DNA from: Variovorax atrisoli 110B
Lineage (GTDB): Bacteria; Pseudomonadota; Gammaproteobacteria; Burkholderiales; Burkholderiaceae_C
Reading direction: 5' to 3'
Length of the DNA stretch: 64,000 bases
NCBI RefSeq assembly: GCF_000382045.1
Contig: NZ_KB907469.1
Span: forward strand, 1 to 64,000
A model generated the notes under the pieces. It was not told the origin of the DNA. It saw only the letters and a program-made list of their open reading frames with translations, and did no database searches. The position numbers and the translations under genes were made by a program. This document shows, piece after piece, positions 33,953 to 41,844 of this stretch; within the stretch, counting starts at the first letter, position 1; every line of letters starts with the position of its first letter.

Positions 33953-34026
33953 GGCGTGATGGCAAAGCGGCAGTGCTGCGGATTGCGAATCCGTCCAGCC
34001 CGGTTCGACTCCGGATCGCCCCTCCA
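33953..34026 (+). tRNA. tRNA with cysteine-type body and GCG anticodon (would read Arg CGC/CGU)
   Basis: A 74-nt cloverleaf with encoded CCA whose body is that of tRNA-Cys: GGCGTGA/TCGCCCC acceptor (one C-C mismatch), discriminator U73, and an anticodon arm reading GCGGA TTGCGAA TCCGT. In tRNA-Cys the loop is normally TTGCAAA; here one change (A36 to G) makes the anticodon GCG. Codons CGC and CGU are arginine. It is either a dead copy or a tRNA with changed decoding. Confidence 0.72.
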
Positions 34027-34050
34027 TCCACATCCTTCAATCCACTTTCT

Positions 34051-34127
34051 TCCCCGGTAGCTCAGCTGGTAGATGCGGCGCACTGTTAATGCGCAGGTCA
34101 CACGTTCGATCCGTGTTCGGGGAGCCA
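34051..34127 (+). tRNA. tRNA-Asn-like (GUU) with a degenerate D stem
   Basis: A 77-nt cloverleaf: acceptor TCCCCGG with TCGGGGA, discriminator G as in Asn; anticodon stem GCGCA/TGCGC around CTGTTAA, anticodon GTT; T arm ACACG/CGTGT. The D stem reads GCTC against GATG instead of GAGC, so two pairs are lost. CCA is encoded. Last of the array, 37 nt before the sirtuin gene. Confidence 0.75.
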
Positions 34128-34164
34128 CAATTCAACGGCAGCCACCCAGAAGGAGCACCGAAGC

Positions 34165-34875
34165 ATGAAACCCCAGGTCCAGCCGAACAAGATCGTCGTG
34201 CTCTCGGGCTCCGGTGTGAGTGCCGAGAGCGGCCTGCCTACGTTCCGCGACGCCAAGGGCCTGTGGAACAGCTACTCTTGGCAGGAGCTTGCGAGCCCCG
34301 AAGGCTGGCAGCAGCACTCGGAGGCGGTGCTGGCCTTCTACAACGAGCGGCGCGAGAAGGCGTGGCAGGCGCAGCCCAACGCGGCGCACATGGCGATCGC
34401 GTCGCTCGAGCAGGCCTACGAAGTCGTGATCGTCACGCAGAACGTCGATGCGCTGCATGAGCGTGCCGGGTCGCGCAACGTGGTGCACCTGCACGGGCAA
34501 CTTGCCTATGCGCGGGGCACCTCGGAGCCCGAGCCGAAGCGCTATCGCATCGATGGCGATCCCATTGCCATGGGACAACTCTGTGAAGACGGCACCCAGC
34601 TGCGGCCCGACATCGTGTGGTTCGGTGAAGCGGTGCAGCACTTCGAGGAGGCCGAAGAGCACGTGGCGACTGCGGCACGCGTGCTTGTCGTCGGCACCTC
34701 GCTCACTGTCTATCCGGCGGCATCGCTCGTGCAGTATGCGGACCGCAGCGCGCAGAAGGTGCTCGTCGCACTCGACATGGAGGAGGTGCCGCGAGGCTTC
34801 ACCTTCATGCAGGGCAGGGCAGCCGAGCTGGTGCCGGTGCTGGCCGCGAGGTGGTTGAGCGAGGCGGCCTCGTAG
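34165..34875 (+). CDS. Sir2-family NAD-dependent protein deacylase (zinc-less type)
   Basis: A 236-residue sirtuin that removes acyl groups from lysines using NAD. The NAD motifs LSGSGVSAESGLPTFRD and TQNVDALHERAG, the catalytic histidine in HLHG (about residue 110) and RPDIVWFGE are present. The zinc ribbon with four cysteines found in CobB is absent; the insert after HLHGQ has only one cysteine, as in a zinc-less bacterial subgroup. It follows the tRNA array after 37 nt, so it might be read from the same transcript. The length is that of a housekeeping enzyme, not of a long SIR2 defence protein. Confidence 0.87.
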   Translation: MKPQVQPNKIVVLSGSGVSAESGLPTFRDAKGLWNSYSWQELASPEGWQQHSEAVLAFYNERREKAWQAQPNAAHMAIASLEQAYEVVIVTQNVDALHERAGSRNVVHLHGQLAYARGTSEPEPKRYRIDGDPIAMGQLCEDGTQLRPDIVWFGEAVQHFEEAEEHVATAARVLVVGTSLTVYPAASLVQYADRSAQKVLVALDMEEVPRGFTFMQGRAAELVPVLAARWLSEAAS

Positions 34876-34898
34876 CTTCTCCGAGCGCCTGCAATCAA

Positions 34899-34930
34899 GG
34901 GCCCGCCATCGTTTCGATGGCGGGCCTTTT
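34899..34930 (+). terminator. rho-independent terminator after the sirtuin gene
   Basis: A 12-bp stem (GGCCCGCCATCG with CGATGGCGGGCC) with a TTT loop followed by TTTT, 23 nt after the sirtuin stop. Confidence 0.85.
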
Positions 34931-35244
34931 GCATTTGGCGAGAAGCGGGCGAATGAACTGCTTTGGTTCTCTGGTGCAACGCCCAGCCTGATTTCTGATT
35001 AACCCTTTTTGATTGCCTCTTCGAGGCACGTGAAAAGTGATTCGTGAGAAATGGCGCGATCAGGACAGGAATTCATCTGAATTCAATCCACTTGTCACGG
35101 TCCGGTCCGAACATCGCAGGCGGTTGGCCCGGGAGGCGGCACGACACGAGTGCCGCCATGACCGGATTTCAATCTTGCCGCTGCAGTGGCGGCAAATCTC
35201 TACGGTGCCCGGAAGGGGCGCCACAACAAAAGGAACGATCAATC
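34931..35244. other. intergenic region upstream of the second hcp
   Basis: About 310 nt without a supported gene, AT-richer near 34980-35100. It should contain the hcp promoter; no clear consensus was recognised. An in-frame N-terminal extension of hcp from 35044 is not supported because the first hcp starts at the same conserved methionine. Confidence 0.4.
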
Positions 35245-35727
35245 ATGGCAGTAGACATGTTCATGCGCGTCGAGGGCGCTAACGGCGAATCGAAGGATTC
35301 GAACCACAAGGAGTGGACCGACATCAAGTCGTTCGCCTGGGGCGCCACGCAGCCCGGCAACATGGTCAGCGGCGGTGGAGGCGGTGTCGGCAAGGCCAGC
35401 TTCAACGACCTGCAGGTGCTGGCGCGCATCGACAAGGCGGCGCCGTCGGTGCTGAAGAACTGCGCGAGCGGCAAGCACCTGGGCAAGGTGGAAGTGTCGG
35501 TGTGCAAGGCCGGCGGCTCGCAGATCGAATACACCCGCGTCACGCTCGAGGAAGTGCTGGTCACCTCGGTGCAGTACACGGCCGAGCAGGGCTCCGATGC
35601 GGTGTTCGTGCAGTACTCGTTCCAGGCTGCGAAGGTGAAGCAGCAGTACTGGGAGCAGACCGACAAGGGCGGCAAGGGTGCCGAGACGGTGCTGGGCTGG
35701 AACATCAAGGAAAACAAGGAAGGCTGA
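35245..35727 (+). CDS. hcp: type VI secretion tube protein Hcp (copy 2)
   Basis: A 160-residue Hcp, identical to copy 1 at 22530-23012 apart from the final residue (Gly for Ala). The coding sequences differ at about 15 third-codon positions, so this is not a very recent exact duplication; strong selection on tube packing or partial gene conversion keeps the protein constant. It is an orphan here: no VgrG or effector follows it. A terminator and a tRNA-Thr on the opposite strand lie downstream. Confidence 0.94.
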   Translation: MAVDMFMRVEGANGESKDSNHKEWTDIKSFAWGATQPGNMVSGGGGGVGKASFNDLQVLARIDKAAPSVLKNCASGKHLGKVEVSVCKAGGSQIEYTRVTLEEVLVTSVQYTAEQGSDAVFVQYSFQAAKVKQQYWEQTDKGGKGAETVLGWNIKENKEG

Positions 35728-35885
35728 TCCCTCCCTGTGCGAAACGGGAGCGCGAGGCTTCCGTTTCATCGGGCCTCAGGAGGCGGTCCGTCGCACCGAC
35801 TTTCGTACGTTGATTCGAATTCCAGGAAGAGCGGGCAACCCGCATTGAGGGGCCCATCGTCTGGAAGGCTTCAGAGCCGCAAACA

Positions 35886-35920
35886 AAAAGCCCCGCTATC
35901 GAAAAAATAGCGGGGCTTTT
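35886..35920. terminator. bidirectional rho-independent terminator
   Basis: A 10-bp stem (GCCCCGCTAT with ATAGCGGGGC) flanked by A and T runs on both sides, between the second hcp (plus) and tRNA-Thr (minus). It can end transcription from both directions. Confidence 0.85.
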
Positions 35921-35924
35921 GATT

Positions 35925-36000
35925 TGGTGCCGGAGAGATGAATCGAACACCCGACCTTCTCATTACGAATGAGCTGCTCTACCGACTGAGCTACACCGGC
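35925..36000 (-). tRNA. tRNA-Thr (CGU)
   Basis: A 76-nt cloverleaf on the minus strand: acceptor GCCGGTG, D arm TAGCTCAGTCGGTAGAGC, anticodon arm GCTCA TTCGTAA TGAGA with anticodon CGT, T arm with GTTCGATT, encoded CCA. It looks like an ordinary housekeeping gene, unlike the array upstream. It lies 24 nt past the fbp stop and reads toward the bidirectional terminator. Confidence 0.88.
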
Positions 36001-36024
36001 GAAGCCTCAGATTATAGCCAAAAA

Positions 36025-37053
36025 TCAGGCCTTCTCGGCGTGGTACTGCGTCAAACGCTCTACTTCGTTTCTAGAACCCAACATCACGCTCACGCGCTCG
36101 TGCAGTTTGGTGGGCTGCAGATCCAGGATGCGCTGCTTGCCGTTGGTGGCCGCGCCGCCTGCCTGCTCGACCAGCCAGCTCATTGGGTTGGCTTCGTACA
36201 TCAGGCGCAGCTTGCCGGCCTTTTCGGGCTCGCGCTTGTCCCACGGGTACATGAAGACGCCGCCGCGCATCAGGATGCGGTGCACGTCGGCCACCATGCT
36301 GGCGATCCAGCGCATGTTGAAGTCCTTGCCGCGCGGGCCTTCCTTGCCGGCCAGGCATTCGTCGATGTAGCGCTTCACGGGCTCGTCCCAGTGGCGCATG
36401 TTGCTCATGTTGATTGCGAATTCCTTGGTGTCGGGCGGAATCTGGATGTCTTCCTGCGTCAGCACGAAGCTGCCCTGTTCGCGGTCGAGGGTGAACATGG
36501 CCACGCCGTTGCCGACGGTCAGCACCAGCGTGGTCTGCGGGCCGTAGATGCAGTAGCCGGCGGCCACCTGCTGGGTGCCCGCCTGCAGGAAGTCGGCTTC
36601 CTGTACGCCGGGGTGGTCGTCGGGCTTCTTCAGCACGCTGAAGATGGTGCCGATGCTGACGTTCACGTCGATGTTGCTGCTGCCGTCGAGCGGGTCGAAC
36701 ATGAGCAGGTACTCGCCCTGCGGGTAGCGGTTCGGCACTACGTAGATGCTGTCCATTTCCTCGCTGGCCATGGCCGCGAGATGGCCGCCCCATTCGTTGG
36801 CCTCGATGAGCACTTCGTTGGCGATGATGTCCAGCTTCTTCTGGATCTCGCCCTGCACGTTCTCGCTCTCGGCCGTGCCGAGCACGCCGCCCAGCGCGCC
36901 CTTGTTGACGGCCTGGCTGATGCTCTTGCAGGCGCGCGCGACCACTTCGAGCAGCAGGCGCAGCTGGCCGGGAATGAGGCCGTCGGCGCGCTGCTGTTCG
37001 ACGAGGTAGCGGGTGAGGGAAATCTTCTGGGCCATGGGATCTGTCCTATGCAA
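36025..37053 (-). CDS. fbp: fructose-1,6-bisphosphatase, class 1
   Basis: A 342-residue class I enzyme that hydrolyses fructose-1,6-bisphosphate in gluconeogenesis. The metal and substrate motif FDPLDGSSNIDVNVSIGTIFS and the later GGVFMYPWD and YEANPMSWLVEQAGG elements are complete, and length is normal. It is the last gene of a minus-strand group (prfB, HAD phosphatase, pepN, fbp), separated from pepN by a repeat element. Confidence 0.95.
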   Translation of the reverse strand: MHRTDPMAQKISLTRYLVEQQRADGLIPGQLRLLLEVVARACKSISQAVNKGALGGVLGTAESENVQGEIQKKLDIIANEVLIEANEWGGHLAAMASEEMDSIYVVPNRYPQGEYLLMFDPLDGSSNIDVNVSIGTIFSVLKKPDDHPGVQEADFLQAGTQQVAAGYCIYGPQTTLVLTVGNGVAMFTLDREQGSFVLTQEDIQIPPDTKEFAINMSNMRHWDEPVKRYIDECLAGKEGPRGKDFNMRWIASMVADVHRILMRGGVFMYPWDKREPEKAGKLRLMYEANPMSWLVEQAGGAATNGKQRILDLQPTKLHERVSVMLGSRNEVERLTQYHAEKA

Positions 37054-37075
37054 TGTTGAGGGTCTGTTCGCGAAA

Positions 37076-37164
37076 CACCGCGGAACCGGCTTTGCCGGGC
37101 CGCAGGTGTTGCCCCCTGCAAGGGGGGTGGCGAAGCGACGCGAAGTGCGCGCAGCCTGGGGGTG
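37076..37164. repeat. dispersed intergenic repeat, family A copy 1
   Basis: About 90 nt: a small palindrome (AACCGGCTTTGCCGG), a C-run/G-run hairpin (GCCCCCTGCAAGGGGGG), then GGCGAAGCGACGCGAAGTGCGCGCAGCCTGGGGG. It begins at the 3' side of the pepN stop (4 nt away). Related copies lie at 60690-60760 and 61466-61552, each next to the stop of a minus-strand gene. Confidence 0.7.
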
Positions 37165-37167
37165 TGC

Positions 37168-39861
37168 TCAGTTTCCTGCCAGGGCGCGGGTCACGACTTC
37201 ATGCGTGTCCTTGCTCAGGTCGGGCTTGGCGGCCACGCGGGCAATGGCTTCGCGCGCGGCGCTGCGGTACGGCTCGGCCAGCTTGCTCCAGCGGTCGAGC
37301 GCGCGTGCGAGGCGGGCGGCGACCTGCGGGTTGATGGCGTCGAGCTCGATCACGCGCTCGCTCCAGAACACGTAGCCGGCCGCGTCGGGGCGGTGGAAGG
37401 CACCGGGGTTGGCGCTGCAGTAGCTGAAGATCACGCTGCGCGCGCGGTTCGGGTTCTTCAGCGAGAAGTCGGGGTGCTTCATCAGCTGCTTCACCAGTGG
37501 CAGGATGTCGCCGCCGCGGTCGGGCGCGCCGGCCTGCAGCGAGAACCACTTGTCGATGACCAGCGCCTCGTCCTTGAAGATGGCGTGGAAGCGAGCGAGC
37601 GCCTGCGCCGCCAGCGTGTGGCCCGACGCCACCAAGGCGTTGAGCGCGTTGAAGCGGTCGGTCATGTTGCCCGCGTCCTTGAAGCGCTGCAGCGTCTTGC
37701 CCGGCCACACGACGTCGCCCGAGGAGCGCGCCGCCAGGCACAGGAAATTGAGCGCCATGCCCGCCAGCGCGCGGCGGCCCGAGGAGGTCGGATCGGGGCT
37801 GTAGGCGCCGGTGTCGTGGTTCTCTTCATAGGCCCATTGCCAGTCGGCGAAGAGGGCGGTGGCCAGCTGCGCGCGCATGGCTTCGCGCACCAGGTGCACG
37901 CGCTGCGGATCGACCACGTCGAGCTGCTCGGCGATGTAGGTTTCCGACGGCAGCGTGAGCACCAGTTCCTTGAAGGCGGCGTCGAGCTGCGGGTTGCGCA
38001 GCACGCTGCGCATGGCGTCGATGTACGCCTCGTTCAGCACTGGCGTGGTGTCGGTGGCCAGCGCGGCAATGCCGTTCAGCGCGGCGCGCAGGCCAAGGCG
38101 CTGGCCGGCTTCCCAGCGGTTGAACGGATCGGGGTCGTTGGCCAGCAGGGTCAGCAGCTGGGCGTCGGTGTACTCGAAGTCGAGGATCACCGGTGCGCTG
38201 AAGCCGCGCAGGATGGAGGGCACCGGCTCGGCGTCGAGGCCCACGAAGGTGATCTGCTCGCCGGCGCGCGACAGCACCAGGGGGCGGGTGCCGCGCGTCA
38301 CGTCGCTTTCGCCTTCGAGCTGCAACGGCAGTTCGCGGCCGCTGGCGTCGAGCAGGCCGATGTTCACCGGAATGACGAACGGCTCCTTGGTCGGCTGGCC
38401 CGGCGTGGGCGGGCAGCTCTGCACCACGCTCAGGGTGTAGCTGCGGTTCTGCGCGTCGTACACGCCGTGGGCGGCGAGGCGCGGCGTGCCGGCCTGGCTG
38501 TACCAGCGCTTGAACTGGGGCAGCAGGCGTGCGAGTTCCGATTCAGGGTTGGCGTCGGCGATCGCCTGCGCGAAGTCGTCGCAGGTCACGGCCTGGCCGT
38601 CGTGGCGCTCGAAGTAGAGCGTGATGCCCTTCTCGAAGCCCTTGCGGCCGACCAGCGTCTGCATCATGCGCACCACCTCGGCACCCTTCTCGTAGATGGT
38701 GACGGTGTAGAAGTTGCTGATCTCGATGTAGCTGTCGGGCCGAACCGGGTGGGCCATGGGGCCAGCGTCCTCAGGGAACTGGGCGGTGCGCAGCACGCGC
38801 ACGTCCTCGATGCGCTTGACGGCGCGTGCCGATGCGTCGGCGCACAGGTCCTGGCTGAATTCCTGGTCGCGGAAGACGGTGAGGCCTTCCTTCAGCGAGA
38901 GCTGGAACCAGTCGCGGCAGGTCACGCGGTCGCCGCTCCAGTTGTGGAAGTACTCGTGGCCGACCACGCTCTCGATGTTGCTGTAGTCGGCGTCGGTGGC
39001 GGTGGCCTGGTTGGCCAGAACGTACTTCGTGTTGAAGATGTTCAGGCCCTTGTTCTCCATGGCGCCCATGTTGAAGTCGCTGGTGGCGACGATCATGAAG
39101 CGGTCGAGGTCCAGCGGCAGGCCGAAGCGGGCCTCGTCCCACAGCACCGAGTTGATGAGCGAATTCATCGCGTGCTCGGTCTTGTCGAGGTCGCCGGCGC
39201 GCACGTACACCTGCAGCAGGTGTTCCTTGCCGCTGCGCGCCTTGATGCGCTGCTCGCGCGCCACCAGCTTGCCCGCCACCAGGGCGAACAGGTAGCTGGG
39301 TTTCTTGAACGGGTCGACCCACTTCGCGAAGTGGCGGCCCTCGGGCAGCTCGCCTTGTTCGACGAGGTTGCCGTTCGACAGCAGCACCGGGTACGCGGCC
39401 TTGGCGGCGCGCAGGGTGACGGTGTAGCTCGCCATCACGTCCGGACGGTCGAGGAAGTAGGTGATGCGGCGGAAGCCCTCGGCCTCGCACTGCGTGAAGA
39501 AGGTGTCCTCGCTCACGAACAGGCCCATCAGCTTGGTGTTCTTGATGGGGCAGCAGGTGGTGAAGATCTCGAGTTCGAAGCTGTCGGGCAGGCCGTCGAT
39601 GACCAGCTGGTCGCCCTCCATGCGGAACGACGCGCCCTGGCCGTTGACCAGCACGCGCGCCAGGTTCAGCTCGTCGCCGTCCAGGCGCAGCGGCTGCACC
39701 GGCGCCTCGGGGTTGCGGCGCATCTGCATGCGGTTGAGCACGCGGGTCTTGGCGGGGTCGAGGTCGAAGGTCAGGTCGACGGTGTCGATCCAGTAGGCCG
39801 GAGCGGCGTAGTCTTCGCGGCGGATGGCGATCGGTTGGCCTTGTGCGTCACGTAGCAGCAT
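37168..39861 (-). CDS. pepN: aminopeptidase N
   Basis: An 897-residue M1 zinc aminopeptidase that removes N-terminal residues from peptides in the cytoplasm. The substrate motif GAMENKG and the zinc motif HEYFHNWSGDR followed by the LKEGLTVF glutamate are present, and the C-terminal armadillo-like domain is full length. Its start overlaps the end of the HAD phosphatase gene by 14 nt, indicating cotranscription. Confidence 0.95.
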   Translation of the reverse strand: MLLRDAQGQPIAIRREDYAAPAYWIDTVDLTFDLDPAKTRVLNRMQMRRNPEAPVQPLRLDGDELNLARVLVNGQGASFRMEGDQLVIDGLPDSFELEIFTTCCPIKNTKLMGLFVSEDTFFTQCEAEGFRRITYFLDRPDVMASYTVTLRAAKAAYPVLLSNGNLVEQGELPEGRHFAKWVDPFKKPSYLFALVAGKLVAREQRIKARSGKEHLLQVYVRAGDLDKTEHAMNSLINSVLWDEARFGLPLDLDRFMIVATSDFNMGAMENKGLNIFNTKYVLANQATATDADYSNIESVVGHEYFHNWSGDRVTCRDWFQLSLKEGLTVFRDQEFSQDLCADASARAVKRIEDVRVLRTAQFPEDAGPMAHPVRPDSYIEISNFYTVTIYEKGAEVVRMMQTLVGRKGFEKGITLYFERHDGQAVTCDDFAQAIADANPESELARLLPQFKRWYSQAGTPRLAAHGVYDAQNRSYTLSVVQSCPPTPGQPTKEPFVIPVNIGLLDASGRELPLQLEGESDVTRGTRPLVLSRAGEQITFVGLDAEPVPSILRGFSAPVILDFEYTDAQLLTLLANDPDPFNRWEAGQRLGLRAALNGIAALATDTTPVLNEAYIDAMRSVLRNPQLDAAFKELVLTLPSETYIAEQLDVVDPQRVHLVREAMRAQLATALFADWQWAYEENHDTGAYSPDPTSSGRRALAGMALNFLCLAARSSGDVVWPGKTLQRFKDAGNMTDRFNALNALVASGHTLAAQALARFHAIFKDEALVIDKWFSLQAGAPDRGGDILPLVKQLMKHPDFSLKNPNRARSVIFSYCSANPGAFHRPDAAGYVFWSERVIELDAINPQVAARLARALDRWSKLAEPYRSAAREAIARVAAKPDLSKDTHEVVTRALAGN

Positions 39862-40543
39862 CGAGGGTCTCCAGAAATTTCGAATGGGCGAGTTCGTCGT
39901 AGTCGCGAACCGCGGCGATCACATGGGGGCCCGCCAGCTCGGCGGCGGTATGGGTGCTGCAGACGGCCACGGCGCGCATGCCGCCGCGGCGGGCAGCCTC
40001 GATGCCGAAGGGGGCGTCCTCGAAGACGATGCAGCGCTCGGGCGCAACGCCGATGCGGCGCGCGGCTTCCAGGAAGATGGCGGGCGTGGGCTTGCCGGTG
40101 AAACCCTCGTCGCCGCCCACGATGGCCAGCGGCAGCGGGTCCATCTTCAGGCGCGACATGGCGAACTCGATGTTGTGCCGGTCGCCGGCCGTGCCGACGG
40201 CCACCTTCAAGCCGCGTGCAACCGCCGCCTTGGCGAAGGCCGTGAAGCCCGCCACCTCGGTGAAGTTGTCGTGAAACAGGGCGCGGTAGATCTCTTCCTT
40301 CTCGTGCACCATGGCCTGGCACTCGTCGTCAGAAAGCTCGCGCTCGAACAACTCGCGCATGCTTTCCGTGCCGGTGCGGCCGGTGGTGCGGGCGAGGATC
40401 TCGCTCACGTCGAGCTTCACGCCGTGGTTCTGCGCAAACTCGACCCACGACCGCGCATGCCAGGGCATGGAGTCGATCATGGTGCCGTCCATGTCGAAGA
40501 TGAAGGCTTCGACCTTGCCACCCTTCAGGCTTTGCAGGCTCAT
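39848..40543 (-). CDS. HAD-family hydrolase (phosphoglycolate phosphatase/beta-phosphoglucomutase-like)
   Basis: A 231-residue HAD hydrolase: motif I FDMDGTMIDS with the nucleophile Asp and acid Asp, a helical cap, motif II VGTAG, and motif III/IV with GKPTPAIFLEAARRIG and VFEDAPFGIEAA. The pattern fits sugar phosphate phosphatases or mutases; the substrate cannot be fixed. The longer frame running to 40828 overlaps prfB and is a shadow. It starts 5 nt after the prfB stop. Confidence 0.88.
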   Translation of the reverse strand: MSLQSLKGGKVEAFIFDMDGTMIDSMPWHARSWVEFAQNHGVKLDVSEILARTTGRTGTESMRELFERELSDDECQAMVHEKEEIYRALFHDNFTEVAGFTAFAKAAVARGLKVAVGTAGDRHNIEFAMSRLKMDPLPLAIVGGDEGFTGKPTPAIFLEAARRIGVAPERCIVFEDAPFGIEAARRGGMRAVAVCSTHTAAELAGPHVIAAVRDYDELAHSKFLETLDAAT

Positions 40544-40548
40544 CGGTA

Positions 40549-41653
40549 TCACACGCCCTGCTTGAGGGAGGCCTCGATGAACACGTCGAGGTCGCCGTCG
40601 AGCACCTTCTGCGTGGCCGAGACCTCGACGTTGGTGCGCAGGTCCTTGATGCGGCTGTTGTCCAGCACGTAGCTGCGGATCTGGTGGCCCCAGCCCACGT
40701 CGGTCTTGCTGTCTTCCAGCTTCTGCTGTTCTTCCTGGCGCTTGCGCATCTCGTGGTCGTACAGGCGCGAGCGCAGGCGCTTCCAGGCCACGTCGCGGTT
40801 GCTGTGCTGGCTGCGGCCGTCCTGGCACTGCACCACGATGCCGGTCGGGATGTGCGTCAGGCGCACGGCCGAGTCGGTCTTGTTGATGTGCTGGCCGCCG
40901 GCGCCGCTCGCGCGGAAGGTGTCGGTGCGCACGTCGGCCGGGTTGATCTCGATCTCGATGGAGTCGTCGATCTCCGGGTAGACGAAGATGCTGGCGAAGC
41001 TGGTGTGGCGCCCGCCCGAGGAGTCGAAGGGCGACTTGCGCACGAGGCGGTGCACGCCGGTCTCGGTGCGCAGCAGGCCGAAGGCGTAGTCGCCTTCCAC
41101 CTTGATGGTGGCGCTCTTGATGCCAGCGGTGTCGCCGGGGGTTTCGTCCTCGAGCTGGGCCTTGAAGCCCTTGCGCTCGGCGTACTTCGTGTACTGGCGC
41201 AGCAGCATGCTGGCCCAGTCGCAGGCCTCGGTGCCGCCGGCGCCGGCCTGGATGTCGATGAAGGCGTTCAGCGGGTCGGCCGGGTTGTTGAACATCCGGC
41301 GGAATTCGAGCTGCTTGATGTCGGCTTCGAGCGCGGCGGCGTCATCCGCGATGGCCTGCAGGCCGGCGATGTCGCCGTCTTCCTTCGACATCTCGTAGAG
41401 CTCGGTGTTGTCGGCCAGGCCGCTGGTGAGCCGGTCGAGCGTGACGACCACGTCGTCGAGCGACTTCTTTTCCTTGCCCAGTTCCTGGGCCTTCTTCGGG
41501 TCGTTCCAGACGTTGGGATCTTCGAGCGATGCGTTGACCGTCCTCAGGCGTTCGGCTTTGGCATCGTAGTCAAAGATACCTCCGTAAATCGACCGTCCGG
41601 GCGCTCAGGTCCGCGAGCATCGCGCCGATTTGGTTGATCTGTTCTGCGTCCAT
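40549..41653 (-). CDS. prfB: peptide chain release factor 2, with programmed +1 frameshift
   Basis: Release factor 2, which recognises UGA and UAA. The gene is split over two frames: 27 codons from the ATG at 41653 (MDAEQINQIG to RRYL) reach an in-frame UGA at 41570-41572, and the remaining 340 codons to 40549 continue in the +1 frame after the U at 41572 is skipped, giving about 367 residues. The GGQ catalytic motif (GAGGQHINK) and the SPFDSSGGRH segment are present. Regulation is autogenous: low RF2 favours shifting. Confidence 0.94.
41569..41583 (-). promoter_or_regulatory. RF2 programmed frameshift site
   Basis: Reading on the minus strand: GGAGGTATCTTTGAC. A Shine-Dalgarno-like GGAGG lies a few nucleotides before CTT TGA C, the canonical slippery leucine codon followed by the UGA stop and C. 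Confidence 0.95.
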
Positions 41654-41731
41654 GGGGTGTCCTGACTGTGTTCGGGGGAAACCGGGCATTTTCTCATGCT
41701 CCGGTGTTCCGCCGAGGAGGGCACCGTATTG

Positions 41732-41832
41732 CTCCTTTCCCCCTCTGGGGGAAGGGCGGATGGGGGCGGGCAGAGCGTTCCATGCGAGCACCGCTTGCCC
41801 CCACCCCGGCCCTTCCCCCAGCGGGGGAGGGA
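41732..41832. repeat. GC-rich inverted repeat, family B copy 2
   Basis: Two arms of about 40 nt: a left arm with CCCCCTCTGGGGGAAGGGC and a right arm with GCCCTTCCCCCAGCGGGGG, around a 20-nt spacer. It sits between the prfB start and the metQ stop. Similar sequence occurs at 1-32. It may act as a terminator for metQ or be a mobile repeat. Confidence 0.65.
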
Positions 41833-41844
41833 GAAAGACCGGAT

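Noticed and set aside
34165..34875. SIR2 as a phage defence protein
   Set aside because: It is a short, complete deacylase with no extra effector or sensor domain and no defence partner gene.
40544..40828. N-terminal extension of the HAD phosphatase
   Set aside because: It runs antisense-free through prfB in another frame; the HAD motif I lies right after the ATG at 40543.
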